NCBI GenBank assembly: GCA_037043015.1
Contig: CM073328.1
Coordinates: 16,341,495 to 16,405,494 of the forward strand
DNA: 64,000 bases
Reading direction: 5' to 3'
From: Bryum argenteum
Lineage: Eukaryota > Streptophyta > Bryopsida > Bryales > Bryaceae
This document shows, piece by piece, positions 22,860-32,452 of the stretch (position 1 is the first letter of the stretch; the number at the start of each line of letters is the position of its first letter). Under the pieces are notes generated by a model that was not told the DNA's origin, ran no database searches, and saw only the letters and a list, made by a program, of their open reading frames with translations. Made by a program: the position numbers and the translations under genes.

Positions 22860-23669
22860 TTATAATAGGTTCCGCAGGGGGGTTGTCGTGCTTCGGTAGA
22901 TTCGTTTATCAATGGGGAGGGAGTAGGGCCAATACTCCGGAGTAGAGGTCTATTAATGCGATCACCGCACGGCTCGATCAACCATGGATTTCTCCACCAT
23001 GGTTGTGGACGATGGAGTGGTAAACGATCCGTGGCGACTGTCAAGTACGTGACTTGGATAAGTCGCCTTCGCCCGTGAGGTCACTTTCAGTAGGTCATAA
23101 TGTTAAACAGGATCGAGAATAGATGTGGGCGAACCAATCGCGTGTTGTATGACGAGGTCGACGTTACTCAAGATTTGTCACCAAAGGTTAGTTTTCTTCT
23201 CTCTTTCAAGCATTGTTTCCGATTTCATTATGTCTGTGCTATGAAAATGGTTTTAGGTTCCTAAAGTATGAAGTACAATGCTTTTGTTACGAGAGCTTAT
23301 TTTAGCTCGAGTCGAGCTAACTTCGATGTCCGCGCAAGATACATGAATAGGTATGTTACACGATTGTAATCTCCTTAATTTGCGGAATTGATATCTAAGA
23401 CGGAGTTGAATTCATTATGTGCGGGAAGGACCTTGAGCCCCCGATCCCCTCTTGGTTTCTCGACAGATGTAAAAGAAGCGACTAGGAGCCTTTCCAAAAC
23501 GCGCCGCCACTCACTTCCTAAATCAAGCATCGAGGATAATCGAAGACGACGGTTGCAACGACTGCTGGATAGCCCTATGATGCAAGATAATGATTACGGA
23601 TGGACACGTCGGCGTCGTCAGCGTGCGTTCATAAAGTCTCGTATCATCGCATATGGTGGAACGCCTTAG
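22860..23669 (+). CDS. Element A small basic C-terminal protein
   Basis: After the HAD gene a GC-richer stretch (22860-23200) has exon-like composition and ends with a possible donor (AAAG|GTTAGT), followed by an intron-like piece with one A palindrome, and a last exon from an acceptor CTCGACAG at about 23467 to the stop at 23669. The last exon encodes DVKEATRSLSKTRRHSLPK, then RRRRLQRLLD and WTRRRRQRAFIKSR: very basic, possibly DNA-binding or nuclear. It corresponds in position to 33756-34603 of B. Exon structure uncertain; no family recognised. Confidence 0.35.
23301..23321 (+). repeat. Single A palindrome, rightmost copy
   Basis: Arm TTTAGCTCGA, centre G, right arm one base short of perfect. 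It is the last A palindrome in the window and helps to bound element A on the right. Confidence 0.85.
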
Positions 23670-23689
23670 GTAGTGATAGCTGAATTACT

Positions 23690-25200
23690 TTTGAATACAA
23701 TGAATAAACTATGTATTAATTACTCTTTGAGTAATTTATCATTTATAAAGTTCGGAGATTTCAATAATATTCTCAAACTCCCCTCTTATACTATGGCTTT
23801 TGTGTCGATTTGCACTTTCCAACAACACCTCGCATTCAATACATGTGCGAAACTCACGTTTATAGCATCTCCCTATCATATTTTGGTTATCAAGTCATTT
23901 AAATTGTACAATTTACGCGCCAATTGTACAGCTTTTAGGCCTCATAAATCCCTTTCAATCTCCCAAAATCCTGCATATTTCCCAATATAACGAATACGAG
24001 GTTATTCAATACTCACATAGCTAAGTAAGGTTTTTAAAATACACCTTAGATTTGAAATGAAATTAGATTAAGAAATTTCATTGACATAATTGTACATACT
24101 TATTTGACATCGATTTTGTTTCCTAACATGGAAATTTTACGTAATTCCTATCAAAAATTACACTCATATTAAAACTTAGAATGCTTCAGAAGCTTCTAAA
24201 CGTAGCATAAAATACATAGAATTCTAATCTACTTAATCATAGGATCATAATTGTCAATGAATCTATCTTCAATACATAGACTTTTTGAAATTTTATCTTC
24301 AACTTAATTAGGAATATATGTACAAACAGAAACGTATAAAATTTAATACTAAACCTTTGGAAAAATCATTTTGGAAAACAACAAAGAATTTGCAATTTGT
24401 ATACTAGCATATATTTATAAAACAAATGTCTTTCACATACTAAAGTTAGAAAACACTTTGTAGAACAGACCAAAAATAGTCTTCAATTCTGAACTTAACC
24501 CCTAAATTTCCTTGTTGCAAGACGGTCTAAGTCACAAAATTTCACTTTCCTTAAGATTAAGTTCAAAAAATCTCAATCTAACTATTATTTGAAAGATTCA
24601 ACCATAAGATCTCAAAGTTCACTTGACATTGTTCTCACAGATTAAATTTAAACAGTTCATTCTTCTCCATTTGGGAGATTATAATGGTCAAAGTAGGATG
24701 AGTTTCTCTCCTGCGGGAACCTCTAAAACCCGTTTCAGGTTTTAAGGAAAGTTTGGGGTTAAACATAAACTTCCAAGGGAATAAAAGTGCATGTGAATAG
24801 GAAACCAAGTCAAATTCTCAAAAAAAAAAAACAAAGAATAAGTACGCATTCTGAACTTGGATTAACCCTTAAAAGTCCCTTGGAATAGTATGTACGCTGT
24901 CGTATAATTAGGATTTGCTACCAACAAGAAACTCTAAATTGGAATCCTAATAGCTCACTAGAACCGCATTAATTCAAATGTCAACTTCTTCTTTGAACTC
25001 AAACCCATTAAAGGTGTGTATTCACTCCAAATACAACCAAAATACACCGTATTCTACCCGTGGCCACGGCACTCTCAGACCTTTAAGGGTTAAGAACAGT
25101 AAAATATTTCAAAATACTTTGCATTCCAAATTTATTCAAAAAAACTTTGTAATGAAGTAAAAAAAGTAAAAACAAAAAGTAAGCAATGATTTTTAAAATT
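23690..25200. other. No gene recognised (AT-rich, between elements A and B)
   Basis: No palindromes of either kind and no conserved coding. A piece around 24480-24680 carries phrases such as AACCCCTAAATTTCCTTG that recur near 56470, so it may hold a copy of the dispersed repeat described there. Confidence 0.5.
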
Positions 25201-25202
25201 TT

Positions 25203-25300
25203 TCATTTCATGGCCATGACTACCACACATGTACATGGTCATGTGCATGGTCATGCACATGCACATAGCCATGCGCATGACCATGCGCATGCGCAGCAAT
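25203..25300. promoter_or_regulatory. CATG-rich cluster with RY-like motifs
   Basis: About twelve CATG tetramers in 100 bp, many as CATGCAC, CATGCGCATG or CATGNTCATG. CATGCA is the RY motif bound by plant B3-domain factors. It lies just upstream of the element B rightward promoter. It could also be a simple-sequence repeat without function. Confidence 0.5.
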
Positions 25301-25309
25301 GATGGCGGG

Positions 25310-26335
25310 GTCATGATGACCCCTGCGCCGTCTTTCTCACATTCTCACAGACAGCTTCTCTACTTTCCTGCGCGCTCCTTCTCTCCGCCGTTTCCGCTCG
25401 TGTTATCTGCCGCGTCTCGCAGCTCCTTCTCGTTCCTTCTCGTTCGCGATTCCCTCTTCGCCGGCGCTTTTTCTGAGGCTCTCTTACGTGCGGTTCTGTC
25501 ACCTTTTTTGCCGCTTTCTGCCACCGTTTTTGCTGTAGGGTCCTTCGTTACCTGCGACGCCTCTCACTTTATCTTTTGCGCTCTGTACATTCGACGAGCT
25601 GATGCTTCTCAGCTTTTGGTTTATACCTTTTTGTTCGCAGTGTAGTTTCTGGAGTGTTTTGAGTGTGTTTCGAGTGAGATCCGAGTTCTGGTGATTTTTT
25701 TGGCTGCAGTTCAGCGCCCTCGAACTTGGAGCACGTTGAAGTTAGTTGTTTTTTCAGGTCGATTTGCTGGAAGTTGCAGAAGTGCGGACTGGAGTTTGCA
25801 TTTCAGTTATCACGTGTAAGTACCTACAGGTATGCAATTCATTTGGTTCGTTGTTGATTAGGTTTGAAGTTCCTCATATTGATGCTATGAGCAAGAGAAC
25901 TATGCTTAGTGTTCAGAATTTCAGACTTCAGTTTTAGGTTTTCAATACAAGCACTTTCGAGCTTCATTTTCATGCATCGATTTCAGTTCAGAACGGTTTG
26001 TAGCTGATGTTGCTTGAATTTCTTGTATCTTTTAGGTTTTTTTCTTCATTTCCTGCTGCTGGACCGTGAGGCTCCAACGATTGCTTCCAGTAATAGAGTT
26101 CATACCTTACAGTGCAATTTACATTGGTAAGCCTCAACTTTTAGGTTTTGATGATTGCTGTTGTGAATTGCGATTCAGCTATGATTCAGACTGTGCTATT
26201 TTTGGTGTTGGAAGTATGAGAAACGCTGGAGCTTATAATCACGGGTTGTTGCTAGATCTACACCTGTCATAGATTTTAGGTCTTTCAATATACTCGGCGA
26301 AATGATGTTGTGATTCCGTATTAATAGCGGAAGCA
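25310..26335 (+). promoter_or_regulatory. Promoter and leader exons of element B rightward unit
   Basis: Pyrimidine-rich GC-rich start resembling the element A leader at 13370. TTTGCCGC at 25507-25514 matches the E2F consensus TTTSSCGC. Several possible leader exons and introns follow (for example a GTAAGT donor at about 25817). No conserved protein is seen before 26824. Confidence 0.4.
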
Positions 26336-26339
26336 CAAT

Positions 26340-26766
26340 TTATCCCCGGGCCGGAGATAACTTGTGCATGCAGAGCAGCATTGTCACAACTTAATGCGGA
26401 AGTTATCCCCGGGCCGGGGATAATCTCTGCATTAAGGGCTGCATTTTGACCTCTGAATGCAGAAATTATCCCCGGGCCGGGAATAATTTTCTGCTCTGAG
26501 CACAGAATTATCCCCTGGCCGCGGATAATCTCTGCATTAAGCGCTGCATTGTGACCTCGTATGTGCGAAGTTATCCCGGCCCGGGAGAACTTCTGCGCCA
26601 GTCGACTTCTTGACCGCATCAAGTTATCCCGACCGGGGATAATTTCTGCACAGGTCGGCTACGTAACCTGTACATGCAGATGTTATCCCCGGCCCGGGGA
26701 TAATTCCTTAGCCTTACCGTTGAAATTAGGTAGACTAGACAGAAATTATCCCCGCGTCGGGGATAA
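26340..26766. repeat. Element B right palindrome array (8 copies)
   Basis: Copies start at 26340, 26403, 26466, 26508, 26571, 26624, 26683 and 26746, arm TTATCCCCGG with a few imperfect copies. Most steps are 63 bp (one is 42). Spacers are related to each other (CTCTGCATTAAG, GCTGCATT, TGACCTC) but differ from the left-array spacers. The array lies in the intron that ends at the TTGCAG acceptor (26815) before the first coding exon. Confidence 0.95.
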
Positions 26767-26823
26767 TTAATTTGTTAAGGCACCAGTATTAACGATTTGC
26801 CATTTACGATTGCAGACAAAACG

Positions 26824-27726
26824 ATGGCTCTCAGCGCAACAAATCCCCTCGACATGACCTTAGACAAGGTGGAGCACCCATTTGGGTTCAACCCGTTCCT
26901 CCGCGATAACGACGACGAAGGCCTTGACCTCTGGCTCTTCAAGGATGTGGTCGTCAGTTGGTCACTAAAGATCGTCAAGAACCATGTCCTCGTTATGACC
27001 AAGTTGGTCATGACGGACCCCTTTCTTCCCTTAGACCAGAATGTGAGGGTAATAGCATTCGAGGCACACCGGCAGATGTACATGATGCTCAGGTGTGTCC
27101 TTCAACAACAGGACGAGGGTAGGGATCCCTACCACTTTGGAATTGTGGTAGAGGTGGGTGAAAACTGCGAAGCGCAGTTCGACCCGCATGGCTTCCTTGC
27201 AGAGCTGCGCAAGACTCGGCATGGCTTTCTCAAGTTCTGGGAGGACAAAATCGACAGCTGGGAGAACATCAACCAAGAAGATACAGTTCGTAAACTTACG
27301 ACTATGCTGTCAAGGCTGTCACAGACGCATGAAGGGTCAAGCAGTAAAGCGGCTAAAAAGAAGAAGGCACTCGCCGCGTCTGCAATTGTCCTGCATACGG
27401 AAGCTTCAGCTCCGCAGTCTAGTGGTGCTCTACCGGCACCTCCGCGAGTGCCATCGAAGAGGCTGATGAATAATGCGATCGTTGCAGGCGGTGCCGCCCC
27501 CAAGAAGAAGAGACAGCGTACAGCTCCCCCTGCAACCGCAAGTCAAGGATCGGCCTTGACTTCTGTAGTCGCGGTGCCTGCCCGACAGAAGAAGGAATCA
27601 TCGAAACCTTCTGCTGAAGTGGCAGACTATGTGAGGTTTGCTTCGGCGGGCAGTCTTCAACCAAAGCTTCAAGGACTCTTTCTTGTTCAAGAAAGAACAG
27701 AAGCTGGTGCCCATTTCCCAGCTTGA
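26824..27726 (+). CDS. Element B long protein, N-terminal block
   Basis: Starts at an ATG (26824) eight bases after a splice acceptor, giving MALSATNPLDM. Homologous to 16866-17450 of A: acidic RDNDDEGLD, LWLFKD, WSLKIVKN, and a later LRKTRHGFLKFWEDKI. A second half is Ala/Ser/Pro/Lys-rich with two basic clusters (KAAKKKKA, PKKKRQR) that look like nuclear localisation signals. The domain is not recognised. The frame then shifts to that of the ParB-like block at about 27640-27726, so the gene is interrupted or has an unrecognised short intron here. Confidence 0.6.
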   Translation: MALSATNPLDMTLDKVEHPFGFNPFLRDNDDEGLDLWLFKDVVVSWSLKIVKNHVLVMTKLVMTDPFLPLDQNVRVIAFEAHRQMYMMLRCVLQQQDEGRDPYHFGIVVEVGENCEAQFDPHGFLAELRKTRHGFLKFWEDKIDSWENINQEDTVRKLTTMLSRLSQTHEGSSSKAAKKKKALAASAIVLHTEASAPQSSGALPAPPRVPSKRLMNNAIVAGGAAPKKKRQRTAPPATASQGSALTSVVAVPARQKKESSKPSAEVADYVRFASAGSLQPKLQGLFLVQERTEAGAHFPA

Positions 27727-28222
27727 GAGGGGAAAGGACGCATGGGTTGTGCGAAGTCTCGAAAGGGACATCGTTACGAACACCAAAGCATACCTCGCAA
27801 GGATGGGAGATGTTACCCGGAGGCAGACGATCATCATCACGCCTATTGACGCCAATGGAAACTTGCTCCCTAGGAGGCCGAGAACATGGGAGGAGATCAA
27901 AGATGGGAAATTTGCCATCATTGATGGCCAGCACTCCGTGGAAGCCTCGAGGGAGCTTCAAAACGAGCCCGTGACAGAGGACAGGAAGAAAGAGCTTCAA
28001 TCGTGGTATGCCTACATTCCTTACGAGACCGACCCAAAGCGCCTTACAGCGATTTCGGCATTCTACAACACCACGAAACCTCTGAAGCACGCCCAGCCGA
28101 CGTGGGGCAACCAAATAAAACCTGGAAGGTCTATTTGGATCGAGTGTGGGCGTCCATCCGCAAGCGTGAACGAGAACGCGACGCGGAATAACAACTCGGT
28201 CTACAATCCTACCAATTTTAAG
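27638..28222 (+). CDS. Element B long protein, ParB/DGQHR-like block
   Basis: Encodes FNQSFKDSFLF, then WVVRSLERDIV, an extended strand TIIITPIDANG and the signature FAIIDGQHSVEASREL (about 27908-27955), then WYAYIPYE, LTAISAFYN and PTWGNQIKPG. This is the pattern of a ParB-N / DGQHR (sulfiredoxin-fold) domain, with the usual arginine after the histidine replaced by serine. About 190 residues up to the donor AAG|GTAAGA at 28223. The clean intron that follows can be read through in frame, so the 132-bp intron is a multiple of three. Function inferred as DNA binding; the bacterial relatives bind palindromes or precede DNA methyltransferases. Confidence 0.65.
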
Positions 28223-28354
28223 GTAAGACAATACACTATTCCCAAAGATTATCCCCGCCCCGGGGATAATCCTCCTTCTGTTTCAGAGTTTGTTCCAGAC
28301 GTATTCATTGTTCCTTCACTCATCGCATCTAAACTTTTTTTCTTGTTTTCTCAG
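28223..28354 (+). other. Intron with one B palindrome
   Basis: 132 bp, GTAAGA...TTCTCAG. One B-type palindrome at 28249-28269 (arm TTATCCCCG-, centre region CCC). Same intron position as the A intron with seven A palindromes. Confidence 0.75.
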
Positions 28355-29707
28355 AAATTTACGGATCTTCTGTTGATCCGGTTTCGCAACATCGATCCCA
28401 GCAAGGTCGGGAAGTTGATTTTGACAACATCGGACCTCAAGCACGAGATCCAGATTATCACATTTCCAGACAGCATGTACGATAAGTTCGCAGAGTTCCT
28501 CGAACTTCATTCGCTTGGAAATCTGATCAACCCCGATACAGGCGCACCTTATCGAATGAACCCAACATACTTCACGCAAGACAAGCATCATGTGAGCAGG
28601 GAGCTCTTCAGGAAGTTTGGAAATCTTTCCGACGACGACATCGACAGGGTCATCACTTACCTTGTCCACGTCGAAACCGCCGAAGGTGCGCTGAAGTATC
28701 CAAGGTTGTCCTTCCACAAGACGAAGTACTTCCATCGCCTGAGCCACGCCTGTGGTGACTGGATTATTCGTCAGAAGTGCAAGGGTGTTGTGTACCAAGA
28801 GCTGAAGGCGATCAGGCCATCTCTTCCATTCTTCCTTCCCAACGACGGAGCAGTATGCCCTGAGAAATGGAAGGTATGGAAGTCGAGGAAGGGCTTCTCG
28901 ACGGCGTCGTGGAACATGCTGCTCAGCCACGTCGAGGCAAAATTTTACTCGACCAGACTGCAGAATCAGGGGAAGTTCAAAACGGCGGGGGAGTTGTAGT
29001 CCTTGTACCCCAACGTTGAGGACTTCTTCAAGGGCTTCTTGCGACAGAAGTCCAAGCATCGGGAGTCCACGAAGGCTTTCGATCTTCGGACCTTCAACTC
29101 GAAGGCCATGACCATTACTGGCCAATGGTCAACCCAGGCGCCTGAGGGAACAGTTTCGCTGGGGCTGTTTGACTTGCGTGACACAGCCTTCTCGCTTTGC
29201 AAGGACTCCAATGCTGCAAAAATGTTCTTCAAAGCATTGGTAGCAAAGTTCGCGGTTATATCAAGTCCAGCATACACCGACCCTACTGTATGGGTCTGGA
29301 TCGTGAACGGCGGTACTACGAAGAAGCTTGAGAAGCTGAAGGCGATGATTCAGCTCAGCCACTCCACCTACACAATGAGCACATCCAAGTACGTGGTGGC
29401 GAAAGCTGAGAGGATCTTCAACGCGCCCGACCATAGAGAGATCCATAACGACGCGTGTTCATTGTCTTCTTGTTCAAGAAGAAGACACCGAGAAGGGGAA
29501 GCCTTCATCGGCACAAACCCGGCGGAGTTCAAACCCGCCCATCTACCGTATTACATCGATAGTGGGCACTTCAACAAAGCCAAGTGGTGTGCTAAGTACT
29601 CCGAGCTGCGGATGGAGTTCTACATTGGACTCATCCGCCAGTATTGCAAGAAGGGTGACTCAACACTCGGGATCTTCTCCGGCTCCAAATTCATGGTCGC
29701 CTCCCTG
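28355..29707 (+). CDS. Element B long protein, methyltransferase-like block
   Basis: Continues after the intron with KFTDLLLIRFRNIDPSKVG; includes FRKFGNLSDDDIDRV, LKYPRLSFHKTKYFHRL and SFPFF-like segments to about 28999, then a second stretch with SLGLFDLRDTAF (place of motif IV, DPPY replaced by DLRD), VWVWIVNGG, and ELRMEFYIGLIRQYC, GIFSGSK, FMVASL (about 29605-29707). Order and spacing match beta-class N4/N6 DNA methyltransferases, in which the DPPY strand comes first and the F.GSG loop last. Key catalytic residues are absent, so a non-catalytic DNA or AdoMet reader is more likely. The block is broken at about one place near its middle. The exon ends at a GTAAGC donor; the next exon completes ILKHAFYGLID, like the 'R..iGiE' strand after motif I. 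Confidence 0.5.
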
Positions 29708-29942
29708 GTAAGCTCGACACCCAGTATCCTCATTTGGCTTGAAATAGACCCATTATCCCCGCCCCCGGGATAAATAGCTCCTCTTCTTTTATAACTTTCA
29801 GTGTATACCAGTGTATTCCTGTGTTGTTGGTAATCCTGCAAATTTTCAGTTTCGCGTTCTGTTCTATCAGTTATCCCCGGGCCGGGGATAACTTTTCCCT
29901 TGTGCATCACCGTAATTGATCGCTTCTTTTCTTCCCATGCAG
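29708..29942 (+). other. Intron with two B palindromes
   Basis: 235 bp, GTAAGC...CATGCAG. B palindromes at 29753-29773 (one mismatch region) and 29871-29891 (perfect). Homologous in position to the A intron 19989-20396. Confidence 0.8.
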
Positions 29943-32078
29943 ATCCTGAAACATGCCTTTTATGGCCTGATTGACAATCACTACTACGGGGGATACTTAC
30001 TCTCTACGGGTAAAAGGACCAGGGATGACTATAGGGACTTCATCCACGATGACTGTCCCTACGTCCCCAAGAAGAGCTCTTCGTCTGACGAAATGCAAGA
30101 CCTCAGCCTCGTAACGAGGGCTTCATTCGAAGGGAGCCAACCTTCATCTTCTGCAGCAGAGCCGGTGTCCGACATGGGAGCTGAGAGCACGCGGTCCCCT
30201 CAAGCTCAAGCTCCAGATACGTCTGCAGACTCCTCGGAGAAAAGGAACAGCGATGCCACATCCAACGACTCCGATGGTGACGATTCTGACGACTCGGACT
30301 ATCGATCGGGACGTCAGGCGACTCGGCATTCCCCGGTCAGGTCATCCCCGCATGCATCGCCAACAGCTCAATCAGAGCCGGCATCGCCCATAGTACCATC
30401 TGCGCAAGCTTCGCCAACCGCACCATCACCGGAAGCAATGGAGACATCTCCTCGTATCTCCACTCCGATGGGTGATGATCACCAGGCGTAGGGGCCTGAT
30501 ACCGAGACCCAACGCCCTGGGAAGGAGCCCACGCCAGTGATCCCGTCGAGGCTCGTTACGTCGTCAACCATGCCTGTTCAATCATCTGCGGATGTTGTCG
30601 TCGGATCATCGGGCAACCCCGACTCGCGAAGGCCATTGAAACGCCGGCTCGATCTCGCAGCTGAGACCGTGGCTCCGAGTCAACCATTGGATGGGGCGTC
30701 TTGCGCCATGCCCTCTTCTACTGTGGCGCCTGCGGTGGACACAACCCCTCAGAGTAAAGTTCCTAACAGACGGGGGAGGCCACTCTATGCACTCGTGGCG
30801 CCCACCCACGTATTCATAGATCTCAGTGACGAGTAAGGCACTGATCCGGCGGATGAATTCTATGTCGTCGATGTCGCAGCTCCTGAACGCGAAGCCATCG
30901 AGCTCCCGACATCGTCACCTTCGAGCTCCCGTCGGCGTAACCGGCCCCTTGATGATTCAGACCAGGCATCTCTGGATGAAGGTACGCCTATGAAGAAGGA
31001 GAAACCTGTCGTGGTGTGCAACCCCTCTACTGACCCAATGGCAAATGCAGCAGGAGTTGCGCCTCCTCCAGGTGCTCCGGGTGTGAAGGTTGAGGAACAC
31101 TTCCTGGCTAACAACAGAAGGCTAGCCGAAGAGGGGAGGCTAAAAAAAAGAGAAGGCCCAGAAGGAAGCAGAGGACGCAAGGAAGATCGCGGAGGCTAAC
31201 ATAGTCTTCGAATGGCTGCGAACTGGCACGCCGATGCCACCCCACGTTGCTGAGATAATCGCACGCCAGAATTCGGATAATTCTTCCACCTCGGGCACCC
31301 CGAGTTCGAACTGCTGCAGTTATCCCGGGCCGGGATATCTTTCGCCACAACCACCGCGTCTCTGCCCGGCGAGTGGAGCCCTTGCCAGCCGCCGTTTGTC
31401 CGCAAGGCACGGCCACACAGTTATCCCGGGCCGGGGATAATCTTCTTCTTGACGACTAGCTCCGACCCTTGCGCGCGCGGCCATTTCAGCGAGAGGGAAC
31501 CCGAGCGGACGTGTCTGGTCATTCTTCGTTTCCGATCAGCCCGATGCCGTTGCTGAATCTCAGGCTGCTGCCGATCGCCTTCCTCGATCTGAGATTATCC
31601 CGGCCCGGGATAATGCGACTCTTCTCGTTGAGTGTCCCCTCCCGCCGACGATCCTGCCTTGGGTCCTGATTCATCGAGTCTGGCACCCGCTGCTCCAGTG
31701 GTTGAGTCTGCTCAACCACCCGATTCTGGTCTAGAACTATCTCAGTATGACCAGCTGGTAAGTTATCCCCTGGCCGGGGATAATGCGGAGCCAAGAGTCG
31801 AAGTGGAGGAGACCAATCCTGAGCCCGTCGCGGCGCCGGAGTCCGAAGATTAGCAGTTGGTGGACTATTCGTCTAGCCCGACCAACGCGATTCAACCGCA
31901 AGAGCCACATGAAGATGTAAGTACTTTCACCCTCCTCCGCATGTCTGCAATAACTCGTCGTCGTCACAACCGTCATGATTTTGTCGCTTGGCCTTAACCT
32001 AAACCGATTCGCTTGCCTGAACTTCGCTTATTCGTCTATTTTCTCCTGCAGGAGATCGACGACCCTTATTCGTTATGA
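29943..32078 (+). CDS. Element B long protein, disordered tail
   Basis: Starts ILKHAFYGLIDNHYYGG and TRDDYRDFIHDD, then becomes Ser/Pro/Asp-rich (SSADSSEKRNSDATSNDSDGDDSDDSD, shortened here to its pattern of S, D and N). Later pieces carry RPLYALVAPTHVFIDLSDE (to 30836), a Lys/Arg-rich stretch (31100-31200) and QPQEPHED (to 31916), a GTAAGT-CTGCAG intron, and a last short exon ending EIDDPYSL at 32078. An AATAAA follows at about 32204. The tail is not in one frame throughout; four B palindromes (31320-31783) lie within it. A diverged fossil of part of this tail is at 3756-4105. Confidence 0.5.
31320..31783 (+). repeat. Four B palindromes in the coding tail
   Basis: 31320-31340 (imperfect), 31421-31440, 31595-31613 and 31763-31783; arms one to two bases shorter than in the arrays in three of them. 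If translated they read as YPGPGY or IPGRG-like peptides. They may lie in unrecognised introns. Confidence 0.8.
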
Positions 32079-32452
32079 TTTTTCTGGAGTTGTCAACGTT
32101 TGCTGTGGCGCGTCATGTATTTTAGATTTTCGGTAGTATTAGTACCCAGCGTAGTGTTTCGGTCAAAGTTGACAAACACATCCCTTGTACATGATTGATG
32201 TAAATAAACTTATTTTTGATACCAATGTTTTTGCCTTCAAAGTGGAGTGTGATTTGATTTTCCTCAATGTCTTTCTCAGTTCACCTCTGTAGGATTCATT
32301 CTGCGCCCACGGGCGTGAGATTGCATCGAATCCGATCGATCCGCCCCCAATGCCACGGATGCAATGCATGCCGTCATTGTGGATTTGCTCGGATCGCGGT
32401 GTCTCTCGCTTTCAATCGTATCCTCAACATTATCGTTTCCTTTGATGCCAGG

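Noticed and set aside
26239-26622. 127-codon minus-strand frame through the B right array
   Set aside because: Same cause: 63- and 42-bp steps keep the frame open. No counterpart in element A.
27419-28231. 270-codon minus-strand frame
   Set aside because: Antisense to the ParB-like block whose plus-strand sequence is conserved with element A.
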